A stretch of DNA of 34,827 nucleotides. Origin: Mycobacterium sp. 1100029.7. GTDB taxonomy: Bacteria; Actinomycetota; Actinomycetes; Mycobacteriales; Mycobacteriaceae. Under the pieces are notes generated by a model. That model did no database searches. It saw only the letters and a program-made list of their open reading frames with translations, and was not told the origin of the DNA. The first letter of the stretch is position 1; each line of letters begins with the position of its first letter. Positions 8,112 through 16,165 of the stretch are shown in pieces. A program made the translations under genes and the position numbers. Location: positions 1-34,827 of the forward strand of contig NZ_LZSC01000074.1 in the NCBI RefSeq assembly GCF_001665235.1. Reading direction: 5' to 3'.

Positions 8112-8540
8112 ATGCGGATCGCGGACGTCTTGCGTAACAAGGGTGCGGCGGTGGTGACGATCAATCCCGAGGCGACGGTGCGGGAGCTGCTCGCCGGCCT
8201 CGCCGAGCAGAACATCGGCGCCATGGTGGTGGTCGGCGACGAGGGAGTGGTCGGCATCGTGTCCGAGCGCGACGTCGTGCGTCAGCTGCACACGCACGGC
8301 GCCGGCGTGCTGTCCCGCCCGGTCTCTTCGGTCATGACCGCGACGATCGCCACCTGTACGAAGACGGACACGGTCGACGCCATCAGCGTGCTGATGACCA
8401 AGAACCGGGTGCGGCATGTTCCGGTGCTCGACGGCAAGAAGCTGATCGGCATCGTCAGCATCGGTGACGTCGTCAAGACCCGCATGGAAGAGCTCGAGGC
8501 CGAACAGCAGCAGCTGCACTCCTACATCACGCAGGGGTAA
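8112..8540 (+). CDS. Tandem CBS-domain protein (Rv2406c-like)
   Basis: A 142-residue protein made of one CBS pair (Bateman module): the first CBS covers about residues 8-62 and the second about 75-130 (MTAT..CTKTDTVDAISVLMTKNRVRHVPVLDGKKLIGIVSIGDVV). There is no fused enzyme or channel domain. Such stand-alone pairs bind adenosyl nucleotides (AMP, ATP, NADH or SAM) and usually act as sensors for partner proteins; ligand and partner are unknown. The start ATG 8112 follows GGAGG; a TTG just before it is too close to that Shine-Dalgarno. The C-terminus is Glu/Gln-rich (MEELEAEQQQL). The CRP-type palindrome just upstream suggests control by cAMP. Length matches Rv2406c. Confidence 0.93.
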   Translation: MRIADVLRNKGAAVVTINPEATVRELLAGLAEQNIGAMVVVGDEGVVGIVSERDVVRQLHTHGAGVLSRPVSSVMTATIATCTKTDTVDAISVLMTKNRVRHVPVLDGKKLIGIVSIGDVVKTRMEELEAEQQQLHSYITQG

Positions 8541-8571
8541 AGGCCCGATTGCGCCTTAACGCGAAACCTCT

Positions 8572-9171
8572 TCAGCGCCAGGAGTATTCGGCGCGCAATC
8601 TGGCGGCCACCACGTCGAAGATCTCGCGTTGCAGGATCGCGCCTTCCCGGCGAATGCCCTCCTCGGGCACGTCGAGCACCCGATCCAGGCGCACCCAGCT
8701 GTCGCGGCCCTCGTAATCCCAGTCTCCGGTGCCGATCCCGACCCATTGCGGGTCGGAGGCATGACGTTCCTGACTCGACAGCATCAGCCCCAGCAGGATG
8801 CCGCGGTCACGGCCCACCACCAGGACCGGTCGGTCCTTGCCGCGGCTGGGGTCGTCCTCGTAGACCACCCACGTCCAGACGATCTCGCCCGGGTCGGCCC
8901 GGCCGTCGAGGTCGGGCGCGTAGACCACTTTGCGGGCGCGCTGCGCGGTCGGGAAGCTGGTGTTCGTCACCGGCCGGCCCTCGGTGATGGCCGGCTGTGA
9001 CTCGCTGCCGGATCCCATCGCGTTCGCGGTGGTCTTCACGACCTCCTCGATTTCGCGGTACACCGCCTGGGCGGTCTGCACGTGCTGGATGAACCGCGGA
9101 ACGCCGTAGACGACGACGTTTTGGGCAAATCGCTGGAACGTCCTCCACTGAGATTTCCGGGGAGACGCCAT
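8572..9171 (-). CDS. PemK/MazF-family-like protein without adjacent antitoxin (Rv2405-like)
   Basis: The C-terminal half (residues about 95-190) resembles the PemK/MazF toxin fold: GEIVWTWVVYEDDPSRGKDRPVLVVGRD followed by LGLMLSSQ. MazF-type proteins are RNA-cleaving toxins, and the G(E/D)I(V/W)W...RPVLVV block is their substrate-groove region. The first 80 residues are a separate helical extension (QWRTFQRFAQNVVVYGVPRFIQHVQTAQAVYREIEE) unlike classical MazF. No small antitoxin gene lies next to it, so toxin activity is doubtful; it may be a domesticated housekeeping relative conserved in mycobacteria. I chose ATG 9171 (MASPRKSQW, 199 residues), near the length of Rv2405. An upstream in-frame start (9264) would run into the lepA promoter region. 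No clear Shine-Dalgarno is seen. Confidence 0.72.
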   Translation of the reverse strand: MASPRKSQWRTFQRFAQNVVVYGVPRFIQHVQTAQAVYREIEEVVKTTANAMGSGSESQPAITEGRPVTNTSFPTAQRARKVVYAPDLDGRADPGEIVWTWVVYEDDPSRGKDRPVLVVGRDRGILLGLMLSSQERHASDPQWVGIGTGDWDYEGRDSWVRLDRVLDVPEEGIRREGAILQREIFDVVAARLRAEYSWR

Positions 9172-9293
9172 AGTCGCAGCATAGACGTCGGCCAACGGGC
9201 GCGACTGTGTCCGAGTATGTCCCGACCAGCCCGCATGGATACCCTGGACGTACCCGCGAACCACCGGTCACGCCGCATCAGACAGCACCCGCC

Positions 9294-9307
9294 AGGAGAT
9301 CCCCATC
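9294..9307 (+). promoter_or_regulatory. Shine-Dalgarno and proposed non-canonical ATC start of lepA
   Basis: AGGAG at 9294-9298 is followed, after 6 bases, by ATC at 9305-9307 in the lepA frame. Between the in-frame stop TAG (9182-9184) and the P-loop codons (from 9371) there is no ATG, GTG or TTG in this frame, so initiation must use another codon or the gene must be altered. ATC 9305 is the best placed candidate; ATC 9299 is too close to the Shine-Dalgarno and ATT 9347 has none. Confidence 0.5.
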
Positions 9308-11146
9308 AGCAGTTTCGCCGACAAGACCTTCACCGCGCCGGCGCAGATTCGGAACTTCTGCATCATCGCTCATATCGACCACGGCAAGTCCACGCTCGCC
9401 GACCGGATGCTTCAGCTCACCGGCGTGGTCGACGAGCGGTCTATGCGTGCCCAGTACCTCGACCGGATGGACATCGAGCGCGAGCGCGGCATCACGATCA
9501 AGGCGCAGAACGTCCGGCTGCCCTGGCAGGTCGATCATCAGAACTACGTTCTGCATCTGATCGACACCCCCGGCCACGTCGACTTCACCTACGAGGTGTC
9601 CCGCGCGCTGGAGGCCTGCGAGGGCGCCGTGCTGCTCGTCGACGCCGCCCAGGGAATCGAGGCCCAGACCCTGGCAAATCTCTACCTTGCGCTGGACCGC
9701 GACCTGCACATCATTCCGGTGCTCAACAAGATCGACCTGCCGGCCGCGGACCCGGACCGCTACGCGGGGGAGATCGCCCACATCATCGGCTGCGAACCCA
9801 GCGACGTGCTGCGGGTCTCGGGCAAGACCGGCGAGGGCGTCGCCGATCTGCTCGACCACGTCGTGCGCGAGGTGCCGCCGCCGACCGGCGACGCCGACGC
9901 GCCCGCTCGCGCGATGATCTTCGACTCCGTCTACGACATCTACCGCGGCGTGGTCACCTACGTGCGGGTGGTGGACGGCAAGATCACGCCCCGGGAGCGC
10001 ATCGCGATGATGTCCACCGGTGCCACCCACGAACTGCTCGAGGTCGGCATCGTCTCGCCCGAACCCAAGGCCAGCGGGGGGCTGGGCGTGGGGGAGGTCG
10101 GCTACCTGATCACCGGGGTCAAGGACGTCCGCCAGTCCAAGGTGGGCGACACCGTGACGACGGCCCGCAAGGGCGCGACGCAAGCCCTGACCGGATACCG
10201 CGAACCCAAGCCGATGGTCTACTCCGGGCTGTATCCCGTCGACGGGTCGGACTATCCGGACCTGCGCGACGCGCTGGAAAAGCTGCAACTCAACGACGCC
10301 GCACTGACCTACGAGCCGGAAACCTCGGTCGCACTGGGGTTCGGCTTCCGCTGCGGCTTCCTGGGCCTGCTGCACATGGAGATCACCCGGGAGCGGCTGG
10401 AGCGCGAGTTCGATCTGGACCTGATCTCGACGTCGCCCAACGTCGTGTACCGGGTGGTCAAAGAGGACGACACCGAGATCGTCGTGACCAACCCGTCGGA
10501 CTGGCCCGAGGGCAAGGTCCGGGAGGTCTACGAGCCGATCGTCAAGACCACCGTCATCGCGCCCAGCGAATTCATCGGCACCATCATGGAGCTGTGCCAG
10601 TCTCGTCGCGGTGAACTCGGCGGTATGGACTATCTGTCGCCCGAGCGGGTCGAACTGCGTTACACAATGCCGTTGGGGGAGATCATCTTCGACTTCTTCG
10701 ACTCGCTGAAGTCGCGGACCCGCGGCTACGCCAGCCTGGACTACGAGGAGGCGGGCGAGCAGGAGGCGCAGCTGGTCAAGGTCGACATCCTGTTGCAAGG
10801 CGAAGCCGTCGATGCGTTCAGTGCGATCGTGCACAAGGATTCGGCGTTCGCCTACGGCAACAAGATGACCACCAAGCTCAAGGAACTGATTCCGCGCCAG
10901 CAGTTCGAGGTACCGGTACAGGCCGCAATCGGCTCGAAAATCATTGCGCGCGAGAACATCCGCGCGATCCGCAAGGACGTGCTCTCCAAATGCTATGGCG
11001 GTGACATCACCCGTAAACGCAAACTTCTGGAAAAGCAGAAGGAGGGCAAGAAGCGGATGAAAACCATTGGGCGCGTTGAGGTGCCGCAGGAGGCTTTCGT
11101 CGCGGCCCTGTCGACCGATGCCGCTGGGGACAAATCCAAGAAATGA
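9305..11146 (+). CDS. lepA: Elongation factor 4 (LepA) GTPase
   Basis: LepA/EF4 is a ribosome-binding GTPase implicated in initiation and back-translocation. From the proposed ATC start the protein is 613 residues. It shows the G1 motif HIDHGKST (residues about 23-30), switch I RERGITIK, G3 DTPGH, G4 NKID, then EF-G-like domains II, III and V and the LepA-specific C-terminal domain (ALSKCYGGDITRKRKLLEKQKEGKKRMKxIG pattern). Motif conservation is complete to the end. The start is the problem: the first ATG (9407) would delete the P-loop, and no ATG/GTG/TTG exists between it and the upstream in-frame stop at 9182. The AGGAG-N6-ATC arrangement suggests an AUC start (inference). The gene overlaps the next lipoprotein gene by four bases (ATGA). 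Confidence 0.9.
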   Translation: MSSFADKTFTAPAQIRNFCIIAHIDHGKSTLADRMLQLTGVVDERSMRAQYLDRMDIERERGITIKAQNVRLPWQVDHQNYVLHLIDTPGHVDFTYEVSRALEACEGAVLLVDAAQGIEAQTLANLYLALDRDLHIIPVLNKIDLPAADPDRYAGEIAHIIGCEPSDVLRVSGKTGEGVADLLDHVVREVPPPTGDADAPARAMIFDSVYDIYRGVVTYVRVVDGKITPRERIAMMSTGATHELLEVGIVSPEPKASGGLGVGEVGYLITGVKDVRQSKVGDTVTTARKGATQALTGYREPKPMVYSGLYPVDGSDYPDLRDALEKLQLNDAALTYEPETSVALGFGFRCGFLGLLHMEITRERLEREFDLDLISTSPNVVYRVVKEDDTEIVVTNPSDWPEGKVREVYEPIVKTTVIAPSEFIGTIMELCQSRRGELGGMDYLSPERVELRYTMPLGEIIFDFFDSLKSRTRGYASLDYEEAGEQEAQLVKVDILLQGEAVDAFSAIVHKDSAFAYGNKMTTKLKELIPRQQFEVPVQAAIGSKIIARENIRAIRKDVLSKCYGGDITRKRKLLEKQKEGKKRMKTIGRVEVPQEAFVAALSTDAAGDKSKK

Positions 11147-11871
11147 GCGGCCGCTGGCGGGGTGCGGTGCTGCTCCTGGCCGTCATGCTGGCTACCGGGT
11201 GCACTTCGGCGATCGGCGGCAAAGCGGTCCCGGCGCCGGGGCCGCCGCTGTTGGGGCTGCTGCTCGACGGCGCCACGCTGGCCAAAATACTTGGCCAGCC
11301 GTTCAAGAACCTGCCGCTGCGCGCGCCGTCGTACGGCGGCGGCGAGAAGTTCGGCACCGGTTACGAAGATGCCCGACCCGCGGACTGCGTCGGCGTCGTG
11401 TTCATGATGCAGCGGAGCGTCTATGAGTCCGTGCCCGTCAAGGACGCCGTCAGCGAGACGTGGGCGAACGACGGGACCGCCGTGAAGGTGAATTTCGTTG
11501 ACGAGGGCGTGATCTCGTTTCCCTCCCCAAAGGACGCCGCCGCTGCCTTCGGGAAGTTCGCAGCGCAGTGGCAAGGATGTGACGGCACGACGGTGACCAC
11601 GCACTCGTTGATCTCGGCGGGAAATGCCATCTCCGACGTACGGGTCGCGGACTCGGTCGCGGCCGCAAGCGTCGTGATGCATCCGCACGAGCACTCGATT
11701 CTGGCCTCGGAGCCGGTTGCCCGCGCCCTGGGCGTGCGGGGCAATTACCTGGTCGAGGTCTCGGTGCAGTTCTACGGGAACGACGACCCGACGGCTCGGG
11801 GGTCCGCCGACATCAACACCAGTGCCGTGTACATCGCCCGCGCCATGATGGACCGGCTCGCGCTGAGCTGA
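11143..11871 (+). CDS. lppR: LppR-like lipoprotein with PknH-type sensor domain, copy 1
   Basis: A 242-residue predicted lipoprotein: hydrophobic signal with lipobox LATGC (Cys20 lipidated), then a domain resembling the extracellular sensor of the kinase PknH (PknH_C family), expected on the outer face of the membrane. Conserved blocks are ADCVGVVFMMQRSVYES (Cys82), QWQGCDG (Cys146) and ALGVRGNYLVEV. The third cysteine found in copies 2 and 3 is Tyr202 here, a TGC-to-TAC difference. It starts within the lepA stop (ATGA), so it is translationally coupled to lepA as lppR is in M. tuberculosis. It is the first of three tandem paralogues; the ligand is unknown. Confidence 0.82.
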   Translation: MSGRWRGAVLLLAVMLATGCTSAIGGKAVPAPGPPLLGLLLDGATLAKILGQPFKNLPLRAPSYGGGEKFGTGYEDARPADCVGVVFMMQRSVYESVPVKDAVSETWANDGTAVKVNFVDEGVISFPSPKDAAAAFGKFAAQWQGCDGTTVTTHSLISAGNAISDVRVADSVAAASVVMHPHEHSILASEPVARALGVRGNYLVEVSVQFYGNDDPTARGSADINTSAVYIARAMMDRLALS

Positions 11872-11884
11872 CGGGGGAGTGGTC

Positions 11885-12643
11885 ATGGGGAAAAGTCGAC
11901 TGGCGGCGGCGCTGGTGCTCGTTGCCGCGGTGACGGCGGGCTGCGGCGCCGTGGTCGACGGTGTGGCGCGACCGGCGCCGAATCTGAAGCCGCATCCGGT
12001 GATTGGAGCGCCGGTCAAGCAACTGCCGCTGGATGCTGCGGCCTTGTCGCAGCTTCTGGGCCGGCCGTTTGCGCCCGTTTCGCAGTTTCCACCGGTCTTC
12101 GGGGGCGCCGACCTATTGGACGACGCCTATCCCTCGGCGTCGCCGCCCGAGTGCACGGGAGTCGTCTACATGACGCAGAAAAGCGTCTACCGGTCGGCGA
12201 CGGTGGCCAACGTCGCGACCGAGCTTTGGCAGCAGGAGGGGAACGCGCCGACGTCGACCGACGTCGCCGAGAGTGTCGTCGCAGTGCCCACGATGACCGA
12301 TGCCACCGCGTTGTTCGCCGGGTTCTCCGATCAGTGGAAGCAGTGCGATGGCAAAACGCTGACGACGCAGTCCAGTAATTTCGTCGACAACGCTATCGCA
12401 GATGTCGGCGTCGCGGATTCCGTCGTGTCGGCACACGTGTTGAAAGGGTTTGGCGCACAGTCGATTCTGCACGCGGTGCCCGAAGTTCGTGCCCTGGGCG
12501 TGCGGGGCAACTGCCTGGTCGAGATCGAGGTCGCCTATGTCGGCAGCGGCGAATCCTCCGACCAGCCGCCCGCCAAGACCGACGCCGTCGCCGTCGCGCA
12601 CGCCGTGATGGACAGGATCAGCGCGCGAAGCGCAGGGGGGTAG
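11885..12643 (+). CDS. LppR-like lipoprotein with PknH-type sensor domain, copy 2
   Basis: A 252-residue paralogue of the preceding gene. The lipobox is VTAGC (Cys20), followed by GAVVDGVARPAPNLKP and the PknH_C-like domain with Cys90 (PPECTGVVYMTQKSVY), Cys154 (WKQCDG) and Cys210 (RGNCLVEIEV). I chose ATG 11885, placed 6 bases after the GGGGGAG ribosome site; the GTG at 11879 lies inside that site. Only 13 bases separate it from copy 1. The 3' ends of copies 1 and 2 are nearly identical over the ALGVRGN(Y/C)LVE block at DNA level, indicating duplication. Probable role: anchored periplasmic ligand or surface sensing; no kinase domain is attached. Confidence 0.8.
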   Translation: MGKSRLAAALVLVAAVTAGCGAVVDGVARPAPNLKPHPVIGAPVKQLPLDAAALSQLLGRPFAPVSQFPPVFGGADLLDDAYPSASPPECTGVVYMTQKSVYRSATVANVATELWQQEGNAPTSTDVAESVVAVPTMTDATALFAGFSDQWKQCDGKTLTTQSSNFVDNAIADVGVADSVVSAHVLKGFGAQSILHAVPEVRALGVRGNCLVEIEVAYVGSGESSDQPPAKTDAVAVAHAVMDRISARSAGG

Positions 12644-12645
12644 CC

Positions 12646-13416
12646 ATGCGAGTTGCACGACCGGCCGTAGCGCTGCTGGTGGTTGCCGCGATGACAGCCG
12701 GCTGTAGCACCGTTGTCGACGGGGCGGCGAAACCCGCGCCCAACCTCAAGCCGCGCCCGCTCACCGGCCAGTCGGTCAAGCAGGTGCTTCTGGACAACAC
12801 GACTCTCTCGCGCATGCTCGATCAACCCTTCGCCGCGCGTAACCCGGCGGAATTCGGCGGCGCCGACAAGCTGTATCGGGTCGACTGGCAGGTGTCGCCG
12901 CCAGGATGTCTGGGCGTGACGGAGATGCTGCAGGCCCGCGTGTATCAGTCCGTAACGGACCAGATCACCGATGTCGCCTCGGAGTCGTGGTGGAACAACG
13001 GCCAGCCGGCGCAGGTGATCACCGTGATCGAGGGCGTTGTCGCGCTGCGATCCGCCGCGCAGGCGCAGGCGTTGTTCGCGAAGTTCTCCCACCAGTGGCA
13101 GCAGTGCAACGGCGTCTCCGCGACCGAACACAACGGCCCGATCAGCACCACCAACGTCTTCAGCGACGTCCGCATCGACTCTTCCAATACTGTTGTCGCA
13201 GCGACGAATACCGCGACCTCGGTGCTGCCCAACATGCCGGCTTTGCGACCGACGCCGCAGGCGCGCGCCCTCGGTGTCCGGCTGAACTGCCTCGTCGAAG
13301 TCCAGGTGGTCTTCTTCGGCGGACGGCGCTCTTCGGACCCGGGATCGGGCGACGTCAACACCAGCGGTATCGACGTCGCGCACGCCATGATGGACAAGGT
13401 CAGCGCGCTGGGCTGA
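12646..13416 (+). CDS. LppR-like lipoprotein with PknH-type sensor domain, copy 3
   Basis: A 256-residue third paralogue, starting two bases after the stop of copy 2, with a run of G as ribosome site (GGGGGG then TAGCC before ATG). The lipobox is MTAGC (Cys20), and STVVDGAAKPAPNLKP closely matches copy 2, so copies 2 and 3 are the most similar pair. The sensor-like domain has Cys88 (SPPGCLGVTEML), a cysteine in WQQCNG, and Cys215 (RLNCLVEVQ). The three lipoprotein genes probably form one operon with lepA. The gene converges on the PepSY lipoprotein with 5 bases between stops. Confidence 0.8.
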   Translation: MRVARPAVALLVVAAMTAGCSTVVDGAAKPAPNLKPRPLTGQSVKQVLLDNTTLSRMLDQPFAARNPAEFGGADKLYRVDWQVSPPGCLGVTEMLQARVYQSVTDQITDVASESWWNNGQPAQVITVIEGVVALRSAAQAQALFAKFSHQWQQCNGVSATEHNGPISTTNVFSDVRIDSSNTVVAATNTATSVLPNMPALRPTPQARALGVRLNCLVEVQVVFFGGRRSSDPGSGDVNTSGIDVAHAMMDKVSALG

Positions 13417-13421
13417 CGCGG

Positions 13422-14000
13422 CTAGATCTGGGTGTTGGCGGTGACGGCTCCCGATACCGCGTCGATGGTGACCTTGTGCTCGACGATGAGCGTGTCCCAG
13501 GCAACGGCTTGCCACACGGGACCGCCGTTGCCGTCGGCGAGCCTCAACTCGCTGATTGACGCGCCGGCGATGGTCGCCAGGATGGTTTCCGCCGCGGCCC
13601 GGTAGTCCACCCGAGCGGCCTGGATCCGGGCCCGCGTCTTGGCCTTGTCGTCGTCGCTCTGGTTGGCCGGCGCCGGCCCGACCATCAGGGTTTTACCGTC
13701 GGAGGAGACCTCCAAGGATTGGTTCGTCCCGTCGGGCGTGGCCACCGTAATCCGCCACGAACCCGTCTCCTGGGAGCTGATCACGGTCAGTTTGCCGTTC
13801 GGAACCGCCCCCAGCGCAATGGATCCCGCGTGCAGCAGCGTCTGCGGGTCGGGCGGCGCGGCCGGACGCGTCCAGGTGGTGTGCGTGGTGGTGGTCGACG
13901 TCGAGCCAGACGTCGCGGTCGAGTCGCCGCCATGACCGCACCCGGCCAGCCACGCGATCGTCGCGCACACCACGGCCACGGTTACTCTCGCTGCCCTCAT
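13422..14000 (-). CDS. PepSY-domain lipoprotein
   Basis: A 192-residue predicted lipoprotein: signal MRAARVTVAVVCATIAWLAGC with lipidated Cys21, then a Ser/Thr-rich linker (STSTTTTHTTW) that may span cell-wall space or be glycosylated. A PepSY-like module follows (ALGAVPNGKLTVISSQE...WRITVATPDGTNQSLEVSSDGKTL), and the second half repeats the pattern (AAETILATIAG...WDTLIVEHKVTIDAVSGAVTA). PepSY domains are often inhibitors of secreted proteases or sensors in the envelope; the target here is unknown. A G-run (GGGGGG) lies just before ATG 14000. It follows the trehalase gene on the same strand with a 55-base gap. Confidence 0.75.
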   Translation of the reverse strand: MRAARVTVAVVCATIAWLAGCGHGGDSTATSGSTSTTTTHTTWTRPAAPPDPQTLLHAGSIALGAVPNGKLTVISSQETGSWRITVATPDGTNQSLEVSSDGKTLMVGPAPANQSDDDKAKTRARIQAARVDYRAAAETILATIAGASISELRLADGNGGPVWQAVAWDTLIVEHKVTIDAVSGAVTANTQI

Positions 14001-14055
14001 CGCCCCCCGCTCATCGCATACGACTGAATCACCTTGCCATATCGCGGCTTCGGCC

Positions 14056-16095
14056 TCACATGGGCGCGTTGGCGGGCTGGAACATGCCCGACCCGTCGGA
14101 CTCCTCCTCGGCGCGGATCACGTGCACCACCGCGTTGATCAATGCCAGGTGGGTGAACGCCTGCGGGAAGTTGCCCAGGTGCCGGCCGGTGCGCGGCTCG
14201 ATCTCCTCGGCGTAGAGGTGTAGCGGGCTGGCATAGGACAGCAGCCGCTCACACAGTCGCTTGGCCCGCGCCACCTCGCCGATTTCGACCAGCGCCGACA
14301 CCAGCCAGAACGAGCAGATGGTGAACGTGCCCTCTTCGCCGGAGAGGCCGTCGTCGGTCTGCTCGACCCGGTAGCGCAGCACCAGGCCTTCCTCGGTGAG
14401 TTCGTTCGCGATCGCCAGCACCGTGTTGCGCACCCGCGGATCGTCGGGCGGCAGGAAGCGCGTCAACACCACCAACAACAGCGAGGCATCCAGCGCGTCG
14501 CTGCCGTAGCGCTGTGTGAACACCCCCCGAGCGTCCACGCCGTTCTTGAGGATGTCGGCTTTGATCTCCTCGGCGATGATCCGCCACTGCTGGGCGTAGC
14601 TCTTTTCGCCTTGGCGCTCAGCCAGTTTGGATCCGCGGTCCAGCGCGACCCAGCACATCACCTTCGAGGACGTGAAGTGCTGCGGCTCCCCGCGAACCTC
14701 CCAGATCCCGCGGTCGGGCTCCCGCCAATGCGCGATCGCCTCTTCGACCTGTTTCTTCAGGACCGGCCACAGCGTCTCGGGCACCTGCTCGCGCGACTTG
14801 GCGTGCAGGTAGAAGGAATCCAGGACCGAACCCCAAATGTCATGCTGGATCTGGTCGTAGGCGCCATTGCCGATCCGCACCGGGCGGGCGTGGTCGTAGC
14901 CGGACAGATGGTTGAGCTCCTCCTCGACCAGGCTGCGTTCGCCACCCACGCCGTACATCACCTGCAGCGGATGGCGCTCGTTGCTGTTGGCACCCGAGAC
15001 GTCGGCGATGAACGCGAAGAAGTCGTCGGCCTCGCGGTCCAGGCCCAGCGTGTACAGGCCCCACAGCGCGAAGGTGGAGTCGCGGATCCAGGCGTAGCGG
15101 TAGTCCCAATTGCGTTCACCCTGCGGCGTTTCCGGCAGCGAGGTGGTGCTGGCGGCCAACAGCGCCCCGGTGGGTGAATAGGTCAAGCCCTTCAGGGTGA
15201 GCGCACTGCGCTGCAAGTAGGCCCGCCACGGGTGGTCCGGGAAATTGCCGATGTTGATCCATTGCCGCCAGCACTCGGTGGTCTGCCACATCTTTTCGGC
15301 GGCCTCGTGGTAGGTCTGCGGCGCCGGGTGCTTGGTCCAGCTCAGCGCGACGAACACGTCGTCGCCTTCCTTCATCCGGGTACGCGCTCGCGCCTCGCGG
15401 CCTTCCAGCCCGATATTGAGGTTGGTGGTCAGACGTAGCTGCGGGTGGTCGTCGGGTTGCTTGCTGGCGGTCGCGATCGCCTCGCCGTATGCGTTGGCCG
15501 AGTACTCCCAGTGCACCCCGATGCGGTGGTAGTCGAAGGCCGGCTCGCAGCTCATCATCAACTCGACGGTGCCGCTCACACAGCGCACCGTGCGCAGCAG
15601 GATGTGCTCGGCATCCCAGTCCATCGGCGTGCGGCGATGGGTCCGGGAACGGCGCTCGATGTCATGCCACGGGCCCATCACCAGCGCATCCCGCACGATC
15701 AGCCACCCGGTGTGGGTCTGCCAGGTGGTTTCCATGATCAGGCTGCCGGGCAGGTAGCGGCGGGCCGAGGGCACCGAGACGCCATACGGGCCGAGCCGGA
15801 AATGCCCCGCGCTACGGTCCAGGATGGCGCCGAACACGCTGGGCGAATCGGGGCGGGGCACACACAGCCACTCGACCGAACCGGCGGGGGAGATCAGGCA
15901 GGTCGTCTCCCAGTCGGATAAAAACGCGTAGTCGGCGATCGGCGGGAACGGGTTGCGCAGCGCCCCGCTGGAAGCAAACGGCGCCGGGGCGCTGAAGTCG
16001 AGTGGCGAGTCCGCGGGCGACTGCGGCGCCGACCCGAACGGCTCCTCGGGCTCACCGTTGGCGGGCTGGTCGGCGGGCTGGGCGTGCAACACCAT
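14056..16095 (-). CDS. Glycoside hydrolase family 15 trehalase
   Basis: A 679-residue protein of the GH15 family, matching mycobacterial trehalase (Rv2402), which splits trehalose into two glucoses and is known to be stimulated by phosphate and Mg. After a Pro/Ala-rich N-terminus (about 1-45), a beta-sandwich domain begins at PPIADYAFLSDWETTCLISPAGSVEWLCVPR. The (alpha/alpha)6 barrel contains RNWDYRYAWIRDSTF and DRGIWEVRGEPQHFTSSKVMCW, where Glu466 is the likely catalytic acid. Near the end, EEGTFTICSFWLVSAL is also family-typical. I chose ATG 16095 (MVLHAQ); the frame is open 450 bases further up but shows no conserved sequence. Trehalose is a major mycobacterial storage and cell-wall sugar. 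It probably shares a transcript with the FAD gene 70 bases upstream. Confidence 0.92.
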   Translation of the reverse strand: MVLHAQPADQPANGEPEEPFGSAPQSPADSPLDFSAPAPFASSGALRNPFPPIADYAFLSDWETTCLISPAGSVEWLCVPRPDSPSVFGAILDRSAGHFRLGPYGVSVPSARRYLPGSLIMETTWQTHTGWLIVRDALVMGPWHDIERRSRTHRRTPMDWDAEHILLRTVRCVSGTVELMMSCEPAFDYHRIGVHWEYSANAYGEAIATASKQPDDHPQLRLTTNLNIGLEGREARARTRMKEGDDVFVALSWTKHPAPQTYHEAAEKMWQTTECWRQWINIGNFPDHPWRAYLQRSALTLKGLTYSPTGALLAASTTSLPETPQGERNWDYRYAWIRDSTFALWGLYTLGLDREADDFFAFIADVSGANSNERHPLQVMYGVGGERSLVEEELNHLSGYDHARPVRIGNGAYDQIQHDIWGSVLDSFYLHAKSREQVPETLWPVLKKQVEEAIAHWREPDRGIWEVRGEPQHFTSSKVMCWVALDRGSKLAERQGEKSYAQQWRIIAEEIKADILKNGVDARGVFTQRYGSDALDASLLLVVLTRFLPPDDPRVRNTVLAIANELTEEGLVLRYRVEQTDDGLSGEEGTFTICSFWLVSALVEIGEVARAKRLCERLLSYASPLHLYAEEIEPRTGRHLGNFPQAFTHLALINAVVHVIRAEEESDGSGMFQPANAPM

Positions 16096-16165
16096 CTCGA
16101 CATCATCATCTGTCGACCCGCCCGGCGTCCATGCTTCCCCGCAGGTCGCCCCACGGACAGGGGGA

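Noticed and set aside
9207..9560. A plus-strand frame over the lepA start, considered as a frameshifted lepA N-terminus
   Set aside because: Its translation does not match the LepA N-terminus, while the lepA frame itself reads correctly from PISSFADKTF onward, so a missing canonical start is a better explanation than a frameshift.
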